Of a stretch of 10,602 nucleotides of DNA, positions 6,561 to 10,602 are shown one piece after another. The stretch spans positions 2,725-13,326 of the forward strand of contig FLMG01003467.1 of assembly GCA_900088475.1 (NCBI GenBank). Direction: 5' to 3'. The number at the start of each line of letters is the position of its first letter. The first letter of the stretch is position 1. Origin of the DNA: Hyphochytrium catenoides (Eukaryota > Sar > Hyphochytriomycetes > Hyphochytriales > Hyphochytriaceae). Made by a program: the position numbers and the translations under genes. Below the pieces are notes generated by a model. It was not told where the DNA came from. It saw only the letters and a program-made list of their open reading frames with translations, and did not search any database.

Positions 6561-8467
6561 GCGCTGTACGCCCACCTGGAGTCATTAGGTGCGGATCTCT
6601 CTCTCATTGCCTTTGGTCGGCCCAAGCGCTGGGAAGGTCCTTGGCCCTTCCCTGACTCTCAGACCTCCATCAGCAAGAACTGCATCGAGCACAAGTACGC
6701 AAGTACGCTCGAACCTGCCGCCAAATATTTAAGTATGACTCTCCAGGTAATAAGACATAGCATCAACCATCCCAGGCTTCGTACTTAAGTGTCATCCTAA
6801 AGAGCAAGACTTACTTACCGGCTCTCCGTTCGCAGATTGTCAAGCTCCAGAGATTTTATCGCCGAGCCCGAAGTCGGAGAGAGAGAGAAGGCTTTCTTCT
6901 CTCTTCTTCTTCTCCATGGAAGAGAAAGGCCAAGGAGATCTATGAACAAGTGGACGATGCCCTCCCTTCTCTCTCTTCTGGAGGAAAGTGGAGCGTCCCA
7001 GCATCAGTGACCGCAGCGGGAGGAGGAGGAAGCAGAGTGAGAGCAAGGACTGAGGGCTCTCCCCCTCTTCCCTTCTGCGAAGAGACAATAGAGAAGAGAG
7101 GCGAGACAGGGCCCGAGCCTTTCTCCCCTCTTCCCCCTCTCCTCTCTGATGCCTCTAGAGAGAGAGAAGATGGGGGCATGTCTCCGTCTGTCGCGATGGC
7201 CAAGCAGAAAGAGCTTTCTTCTTGGTTAGAAGCGGTAGATACCGAGCATCGAACAGGAAAGTATCTGACTTTATACCACCGGAGATGGGTCCTTCTTGAT
7301 ACCAATGACTCTTTCTTCACCTGGCTGGATAAGGGAGACGGAAAGGTAATCCTCTCCTCTAGGTCTCTCCCCTCTCTCTTTAATTTCTCTTTCTCTCATT
7401 GTTCAAATCTCTCTCTCTCTGTTGATTTATCTGTCTCTCTTTCTCTCTCACTCACACTTTTGAATCAATCTCTGTCTCTTTCTGTCTTGATATTCTTCTT
7501 CCTGTCTCATTCCCCTTCCATCTTTTACCTTCTCAGTTTGTTCTCTCCACTTACTCCTGGCGGGGCCCTGCTTCTCGTTATTCTTTCCCCTTCTCGCATT
7601 GAAAGATAAGTTTCTTCTTCGTGCTGACTCAGTACAGTCTTTCCTTACCCTTTCTCTCCTCTCTTTATGTTTTGCTTGCCAGTCTGTCTTCTTTCTCTGC
7701 CTCTCTCTCTCTCTCTTTCTGTTCTTGTGCTTCTGGCTTTTTATAACTCTCTCCATATAACACTCTTCGGTGCTTTCTCTCTGTTGTCTCTCTCTTGTCA
7801 TCCCTCCGGTTTTTAGGTTCTCTCTCTTCCTTCATGCTCCCGATTGGAGCTGGAGTTTAATGCATTGATTTACTGTGACGCCAGCGCGCGGCAGCAGTTC
7901 GAGGTGGAGATGGTAAGATGCACCATCGATGGGAAAAAACGCATTGTTTTGCGGTATAAAATGGGTGGAAGCTCGGTAAATTCCCATCCTCTCTGGTCCG
8001 AGCCTCCCGTTCCTTCTCTCTCTCCTCTCTCTCTTTCTTCCTCTTCTCTCTCTGCTGGCGAGTTGCCAAGTGAGAGAGGAGAGAGAGAAGTGCGGCTAGA
8101 GCTTCCGCAAGGAGAGAGTCTAAGAGAAGAAGGAGAGACGGAAGTGCTCGGGAGAAAGGCAGGAGAGAAAACGGAGAGAGAGGACGAGGGAGACGCCTAT
8201 CTTCTTCTCATTGATGAGGAAGACACTGTCTACGTAAACAAGCACATACCAGGGCGCTTCCACTTCTCTTCCTTTCTCTCTGGGAAAAGAGGGAAGTTTG
8301 CAGGAGAGGTTTGGGTGGACCGTCAGGGGAGAGTGAGAAGAGTCTTTCCTGCGACAGGAAAGTTCCGCCCCTCTCTCCGGCAGCTCAGAGAGTTTATGGA
8401 GAGGTTTGGCGGATGGCTGGAAATAAAGAAGCCAAAGGAGTGGAGAGGACCATGGCCAGAACTCTGA
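573..8467 (+). CDS. Two-unit IQ/IQM-type calmodulin-binding protein, 14 exons, about 982 aa
   Basis: Spliced gene. My exons are 573-647, 880-942, 1312-1558, 1789-1851, 2215-2421, 2728-2898, 3460-3574, 3982-4119, 4620-4848, 5449-5656, 5942-6028, 6562-6746, 6836-7345 and 7817-8467. They sum to 2949 nt (983 codons with the stop). Every intron is GT-AG and all phases match. The ATG is preceded by an in-frame TGA at 555-557. Order: Ser/Pro/Arg-rich N-terminus (1-275), IQ motif (about 277-295), IQM-type domain (about 360-564), IQ motif (about 597-611), second IQM-type domain (about 725-982). Plant IQM proteins bind calmodulin through their IQ motif and have one such unit; the biochemical role of the large domain is poorly defined. 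No signal peptide or membrane segment is seen. The domain-bearing exons (3460 onward) are secure. The first six exons rest on phase and splice sites only, and the exon 6/7 junction is ambiguous. Confidence 0.82.
648..879 (+). other. Intron 1
   Basis: Donor GTAGGA, acceptor TTTTTAG, phase 0. Unlike the other repeat-bearing introns of this gene it holds a GA run (773-821) on the sense strand. Confidence 0.6.
773..821. repeat. (AG)n microsatellite, about 49 nt
   Basis: Pure dinucleotide tract within intron 1. Confidence 0.95.
1196..1292. repeat. CT-rich tract in intron 2
   Basis: Near-continuous CT dinucleotides with a few TTC and GT interruptions, ending about 20 nt before the exon 3 acceptor. 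Confidence 0.9.
1561..1780. repeat. CT-rich intron 3
   Basis: Imperfect CTCTCT/CCCTCT repeats fill nearly the whole intron. Confidence 0.85.
1887..1912. repeat. (GA)n with flanking GACA units, intron 4
   Basis: A pure GA run followed by G-GACA-GACA-GACA-T (1913-1926). Confidence 0.85.
2481..2519. repeat. (TC)n microsatellite, intron 5
   Basis: About 39 nt pure, inside a longer CT-rich stretch (2450-2553). Confidence 0.95.
2937..2973. repeat. (TC)n microsatellite, intron 6
   Basis: Pure tract starting about 40 nt after the exon 6 donor candidates, then CTGT units. Confidence 0.95.
3248..3296. repeat. (CT)n microsatellite, intron 6
   Basis: About 49 nt pure; the second long tract in this intron. 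Confidence 0.95.
3460..3574 (+). other. IQ motif 1 (exon 7)
   Basis: Exon 7 reads AIASLVRMQGMVRSYITKRE near residues 277-296. M-Q285-x3-R289-S-x3-K294 fits the degenerate IQ pattern (hydrophobic-Q-x3-R-G-x3-R/K). IQ motifs bind calmodulin or related EF-hand light chains, often without Ca2+. Its place upstream of the IQM-type domain is the same as in plant IQM proteins. The exon starts after CGCAG and ends before GTGAGA. The frame of this exon fixes the required phase of the preceding exon. Confidence 0.8.
3931..3973. repeat. (TC)n microsatellite at the exon 8 acceptor
   Basis: 43 nt pure, ending 8 nt before the acceptor TAG is completed at 3981, so it serves as the polypyrimidine tract. Confidence 0.95.
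3982..4119 (+). other. Linker helix region between IQ motif 1 and domain 1 (exon 8)
   Basis: Phase 2 in, phase 2 out, 45 codons plus split codons, residues about 314-359. It begins RYYDQMMYGNLKDSAGGARR and continues with a basic K-K-K-W-E-Y segment and R-L-G-K-G-I-L. This resembles the basic A/G-K-x-G-K-G linker that sits before the W-L-E-x-I-D-P motif in plant IQM proteins (from memory of the family). The acceptor TAG directly follows a 43-nt CT run. Confidence 0.78.
4521..4566. repeat. (GTCT)n followed by (CT)n, intron 8
   Basis: Five GTCT units run into a pure CT run, in CT-rich DNA that continues to the exon 9 acceptor. Confidence 0.9.
5340..5435. repeat. CT-rich tract with a duplicated segment, intron 9
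   Basis: Two tandem copies of a CT block that begins TTTCTCACAC (5339 and 5380) and ends CTCTTCTC or CTTTTCTC, then a pure CT run near the exon 10 acceptor. Confidence 0.85.
6365..6409. repeat. (TC)n microsatellite, intron 11
   Basis: About 45 nt pure. A second tract (6527-6559) abuts the acceptor. Confidence 0.95.
6527..6559. repeat. (TC)n microsatellite abutting the exon 12 acceptor
   Basis: About 33 nt; the repeat runs directly into the acceptor AG (6560-6561) with no other sequence between. Confidence 0.95.
6747..6835 (+). other. Intron 12, 89 nt, free of CT repeats
   Basis: Donor GTAATA, acceptor CGCAG, phase 0, lying exactly between unit 1 and unit 2. It is the shortest intron of the gene and the only one without a dinucleotide tract. 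Introns 2-11 and 13 are 230-600 nt and CT-rich. Confidence 0.75.
6836..6881 (+). other. IQ motif 2 (start of exon 13)
   Basis: Residues 597-611 read IVKLQRFYRRARSRR. L-Q601-x3-R605-R-x3-R610 is a good IQ-pattern match, closer to consensus than motif 1. It sits directly after the intron separating unit 1 from unit 2 and precedes the second IQM-type domain. The duplicated unit is therefore IQ motif plus domain, not the domain alone. Calmodulin or a calmodulin-like light chain is the expected partner. Confidence 0.8.
6882..7198 (+). other. Low-complexity linker between IQ motif 2 and domain 2
   Basis: Exon 13 residues about 612-718 lie between the IQ motif and the domain. They include a basic helix-like stretch (P-W-K-R-K-A-K-E-I-Y-E-Q), then Gly-rich (AAGGGGSRV), Pro-rich (P-F-S-P-L-P-P-L-L) and Arg/Glu segments. 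The reading frame is open over 317 nt. No domain is recognised. It corresponds in position to the exon 8 linker of unit 1 but is about twice as long. Confidence 0.65.
7199..8467 (+). other. IQM-type domain 2 (end of exon 13 and exon 14)
   Basis: Residues about 720-982 are encoded by the end of exon 13 (to 7345) and by exon 14 (7817-8467). Motifs parallel domain 1: S-W-L-E-A-V-D-T-E-H-R (725-735), F-F-T-W-L-D-K-G-D-G (756-765), L-S-L-P-S-C-S-R-L (768-776), V-Y-V-N (904-907), G-R-F-H-F-S-S-F-L-S-G (912-922), G-K-F-R-P-S (947-952) and W-R-G-P-W-P (975-980). The P-K-H-R-Y-G-H signature is degraded (T-E-H-R-T-G-K), and the first H of H-S-S-F-L is F. About 70 low-complexity residues (820-890) interrupt the copy. 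The divergent signature suggests relaxed or changed function relative to copy 1. Confidence 0.85.
7346..7816 (+). other. Intron 13, inside domain 2
   Basis: Donor GTAATC after G-D-G-K, acceptor TTTTTAG before V-L-S-L-P-S-C, phase 0. It is pyrimidine-rich throughout. Splicing it out restores the same G-x-G-x-x-L-S-L-P-S-C-S-R-L context that is uninterrupted in domain 1, which confirms the junction. Confidence 0.85.
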
Positions 8468-8497
8468 GTGGAGATAGAAGAGAGGACGAAAGAGATC

Positions 8498-8499
<2 letters not shown>

Positions 8500-8531
<32 letters not shown>
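8500..8531. repeat. (GA)n microsatellite after the stop codon
   Basis: Pure GA run in the probable 3'UTR. Confidence 0.95.
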
Positions 8532-8535
<4 letters not shown>

Positions 8536-8556
8536 AGGACAAGGAAGAGGAGGAGA

Positions 8557-8562
8557 AATAAA
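8557..8562 (+). terminator. Possible polyadenylation signal
   Basis: An exact AATAAA about 90 nt after the stop codon of the plus-strand gene. It lies in A/G-rich DNA where it could arise by chance. Confidence 0.35.
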
Positions 8563-8960
8563 AAGAAAAGAAAGGAAGAGAGCTGTTTGTCTTGTAAGTT
8601 TTTATTTATAATATTAGGCCGCCCAGGGCCACAACAGATGCGTTGACTCTTCTCAAGTGCAATGAGATAACGGGAAACACAATATTCCGTCTCTCTCTCT
8701 CTTTGTGCCTCCTTGTCCGTCCTCTTTCTCTCGCTCTCTCTCTCCTTCGTTCGTTTCTCTCTCTTCTTTCTCTCTCGCGGCCCCTCTCTGATTACTCTCT
8801 CTGTCGAACTCAAAGATTGGCCTCATTTCTATTGCTCGGCTCGCCTTTGGACGCTCGTTTCTCTCTCTTGGTTCTTTGCTCTAGATTCTCTCTCTTGCGT
8901 GAGACTTCTCTCCTCTTCCCTTTCTCTAGTCCAAGAGACACTGTAGGAAGCTCGCCAGCT

Positions 8961-9461
8961 TCTTGTTCTTTATCTACGGTTGACCACGGGAGAAAGACAT
9001 CACAATCAGGCGGGTTAGAGAGAAGAAGAGAGAGAGAGAAATGAAAAGAGAGAAGAGAACCTATAATTTGACAGAGCTCAGAGCGAGAGTATCAGAATCA
9101 GTTAGAAAGACTTAGAAAAAGAGAGAGACAGAGAGAGGGACAAAAGGGTCGAGAGAAAGAGAGAGTGCAGAAAAAGATAGAAAATGAGCCATGGAGAAAG
9201 AGAGAGACTAGCACTGTCAGAACGACAGAGTAAGAGAGCTTATAGAGCTTCCATAAGTAGGAACAGCGGCGTTTCGGGGAGAGAGAGAGAGAAAGAGAGA
9301 GAGAGAAGGAGAATGGTACCTTCGAAATCTTTGGAGATCTGTCTCTTCTGAAGAACTAAACGGGAGAAAGGAGAGAGCGAGAGAGAAAGAAAGAAGGAAG
9401 ATGAGACCCCGAGGACGGACAAGGGCACAATAAGGATAAGAGCTGGGGAGGTGCGCTCTTT

Positions 9462-9507
<46 letters not shown>

Positions 9508-9700
9508 CAGACTAAAAGACACAAAGGTGTAACACTGAAAGAGAGTTGGGTTCATACGGTTCAAAGTAAAAGCTAAAAAAGTAAGGTTATCTTTCTGTCT
9601 CTCTTCAGGGTTAATCGCTCCAACGCGTCGAACATATGTCTCTTTCTTTCTCTCTCTCTCTCTCTTTCTCTCTCGCTTTAAATCTGTCCTGGAAAGGCTC
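8961..9700. other. Convergent intergenic / 3'UTR stretch, no gene seen
   Basis: GA-rich on the plus strand from about 9010. It contains GA runs, the longest at 9466-9501. No open frame has non-repeat composition. Part of it may be 3'UTR, terminal exon or intron of the minus-strand gene, since its minus strand is CT-rich like that gene's introns. Confidence 0.5.
9466..9501. repeat. (GA)n microsatellite
   Basis: Pure 36-nt run in the stretch between the two genes. Confidence 0.95.
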
Positions 9701-9742
9701 TTCTTACCAATTCCAGCTCTGTCCTATCAGGTCTTCCATCTC
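9678..9742 (-). other. Candidate last exon of the minus-strand gene, two readings
   Basis: After a CCGCAG acceptor the frame EMEDLIGQSWNW runs to a good donor (TTG|GTAAGA at 9707-9702). In another frame DGRPDRTELELVRRAFPGQI runs to a TAA at 9680-9678. The first continues exon C in phase 0, the second would end the protein. The sequence does not decide between them. Confidence 0.35.
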
Positions 9743-10141
9743 CTGCGGTGCGTGTAAGAGAGAAACGATTTAGCACAAAGCGAAAAATAGAGAGGAAAGG
9801 TTGGTAAAAGAAGAGAGAAACCAGAGAGAGAGAGACAAACGAAGTCCGCCAAGGTTTCAGCAACATCCCTAAGCTTTGCCTTGCTAACGACAGAGAAGGA
9901 CAGAGAGAGAAAGAGGAAAAAGAGAGAAGAAGGAAAGAGAGAGCAAGAGGGAAGAAAGAGAAAGAGAAGAGAGAGAATGAGTGTAGAGGAAAAGAGAGAT
10001 TGGAAAAGAAGACGAGCCATCTCTTCTCTCTCCTTCTCTCACCATCTTTATCGAAGGCCCTCAGCGCAAGCTCAAGAGCCTTTTCATTGAGTTTCTTCTG
10101 CGACAGCACACGAGCCGCTTTGACAAATGTGCCTGGAATGA

Positions 10142-10173
<32 letters not shown>

Positions 10174-10339
10174 GTAGAGGGAACAGAGAGAGAGAGACAA
10201 GAGAGAGACACGCACAGCGGGGGCGAAAGGGAGAGAGAGTAAGACTGAGACAGAAACCGACCGCGGAAGAGAGAAATCCGTGTTGTCCACAAAAATTGCT
10301 GCACCATTATAGTTAAACTAAGCGACGATAAAATGAAAG

Positions 10340-10371
<32 letters not shown>

Positions 10372-10529
10372 CAAAGGGTTGATAGGCGTTGAAGAAGAGA
10401 AGTTGGCAGAAGGTTCTGACCGATGTGCATTTCCTTATCTTCTCTATAGTCCAAGGCCAGCAGCAGATCCTCTCCATAGTCCTTCAGCACCGTGTGGATG
10501 TCCACAAACTCCCGGAAGGTGACTTTCTC
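9708..10529 (-). CDS. MICU-like EF-hand protein, C-terminal exons only (partial, junction uncertain)
   Basis: Minus-strand exons: A 10529-10421, B 10132-10043, C 9883-9841 and tentatively D 9742-9708. A begins EKVTFREFVDIHTVLKDYGE and ends G|GT. B (GTFVKAARVLSQKKLNEKAL and on to R-A-F-D-K-D-G) joins A in frame at a CCAG acceptor. C reads K-A-K-L-R-D-V-A-E-T-L-A-D-F. Together they follow the order of the C-lobe of mitochondrial calcium uptake proteins: L-T-F-x-E-h, a helix, a second helix pair, then F-D-x-D-G starting an EF-hand. MICU proteins gate the mitochondrial Ca2+ uniporter from the intermembrane space. The N-terminal part would lie beyond the right edge. Only D1, D3 and G4 of the EF loop are clear, and the expected E12 is not seen. 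B to C is one base out of frame. D is weak. Confidence 0.5.
9841..9883 (-). other. Exon C of the minus-strand gene, remainder of the EF-hand
   Basis: The acceptor GTTAG follows CT-rich DNA; the donor is TTC|GTTTGT. K-A-K-L-R-D-V-A-E-T-L-A-D-F continues the EF-hand if joined as D-K-D-G-K-A-K-L, with Leu at loop position 8. This needs phase 2 on entry, but exon B leaves phase 1. Confidence 0.5.
10043..10132 (-). other. Exon B of the minus-strand gene, start of an EF-hand
   Basis: The acceptor ATTCCAG follows a CT run, the donor is ATG|GTGAGA, and it joins exon A in phase 1. It encodes two helices and ends A-F-D-K-D-G, the first positions of a calcium-binding loop (D1, D3, G4). Confidence 0.75.
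10142..10166. repeat. (GA)n, CT on the minus strand, at the exon B acceptor
   Basis: On the minus strand this CT run ends about 8 nt before the CAG acceptor of exon B. Confidence 0.9.
10339..10368. repeat. (GA)n microsatellite in the intron between exons A and B
   Basis: Pure GA run of about 30 nt, CT on the minus (sense) strand. Confidence 0.9.
10421..10529 (-). other. Exon A of the minus-strand gene
   Basis: 36 codons plus one base. The acceptor is CCCAAAAG after a CT run, the donor CG|GTCAGA. It encodes a T-F-R-E-F helix followed by an acidic, hydrophobic helix (D-L-L-L-A-L-D-Y). Composition is balanced and free of repeat bias, which separates it sharply from its flanks. Confidence 0.75.
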
Positions 10530-10535
10530 CTTTTG

Positions 10536-10537
<2 letters not shown>

Positions 10538-10566
<29 letters not shown>

Positions 10567-10602
10567 CACATGTGAGAGAGAGAGAGAGAGAGCACATGAG
10601 AG
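10538..10602. repeat. Compound GA repeat with two AGAGCACATG units
   Basis: GA runs are separated by AGAGCACATG at 10563 and 10589, 26 nt apart, so there is a higher-order repeat of GA run plus CACATG. It is cut by the window edge. Confidence 0.85.

Larger units (their letters stand above)
4620..6746 (+). other. IQM-type domain 1 (exons 9-12)
   Basis: Four exons (4620-4848, 5449-5656, 5942-6028, 6562-6746) give residues 360-596. Diagnostic motifs in order are W-L-E-S-V-D-P-K-H-R-Y-G-H (367-379), F-F-Q-W-L-D-Y-G-E-G (397-406), S-L-P-S-C-S-R-L (410-417), K-L-Y-V-N (481-485), H-F-H-H-S-S-F-L-A-G-G (491-501), S-G-H-Y-R-P-S (523-529) and P-K-R-W-E-G-P-W-P (555-563). The first, second, fifth and sixth are hallmarks of the plant IQM domain, in the same order and similar spacing. 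The domain is interrupted by three introns, after QYE, within codon 506 and within codon 535. Its biochemical activity is not established, so I assign none. Confidence 0.88.
8468..8960 (+). other. 3' region of the plus-strand gene with possible 3'UTR intron
   Basis: After the TGA comes a GA run (8500-8531) and an AATAAA (8557-8562). A strong donor-like GTAAGT (8594-8599) is followed by CT-rich DNA ending in CTCTAG (8924-8929), which looks like an intron. The CT polarity matches that of the gene's other introns. This suggests that the transcript continues past the first AATAAA in at least some messages. No coding frame of substance is seen. Confidence 0.4.

Noticed and set aside
6695-6710. Tandem AAGTACGC duplication in exon 12
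   Set aside because: Two 8-nt copies in coding sequence without frame disruption; too short to interpret.
9678-10595. 305-residue continuous minus-strand frame as one unspliced gene
   Set aside because: It contains two real-looking exons separated by S-L repeat DNA with canonical splice sites, and misreads exon C. A spliced model fits better.
1-10602. CRISPR array, insertion sequence, tRNA or rRNA
   Set aside because: The repeats are simple dinucleotides without unique spacers; no transposase, terminal inverted repeats, cloverleaf or ribosomal RNA sequence is recognisable.

Overview
The window is nuclear DNA from an intron-rich eukaryote. It holds many GT-AG introns whose phases match from exon to exon, no operons, and an extreme load of CT/GA dinucleotide repeats. 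The organism cannot be fixed from this window. An alga or protist fits, and a coccidian-type apicomplexan is one possibility because of the CT-rich introns and Ser-Leu / Arg-Glu pseudo-ORFs. That is a guess from sequence style.

Left part (1-8467). After a purine-rich, probably untranslated leader (1-572), one large plus-strand gene can be read as 14 exons between ATG 573 and TGA 8467. All exons join in frame and give about 982 residues. The N-terminal ~275 residues are basic, Ser/Pro/Arg-rich and probably disordered. The rest is a tandem duplication: IQ motif + IQM-type domain, then a second IQ motif + IQM-type domain. IQM is the calmodulin-binding family best known from plants. A tandem two-unit architecture is the most notable content of the window. 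The two halves share clear motifs but have different intron positions, and the second carries a ~70-residue low-complexity insert.

Middle part (8468-9700). This holds the 3' end of that gene, with a possible 3'UTR intron (8594-8929) and an AATAAA, followed by repeat-rich intergenic DNA with no convincing gene.

Right part (about 9700-10602). Fragments of a convergent minus-strand gene resemble the C-terminal EF-hand lobe of mitochondrial calcium uptake (MICU) proteins. The gene enters from the right edge, and its 3' end is unresolved. One exon junction is a single base out of frame.

The CT tracts lie on the transcribed (sense) strand of both genes, inside introns and often next to the 3' splice sites. 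The strand bias therefore flips from CT to GA near 8.95-9.0 kb, where the two genes converge. Both genes point to calcium signalling (calmodulin binding and Ca2+-gated uptake), but nothing here shows that they work together.
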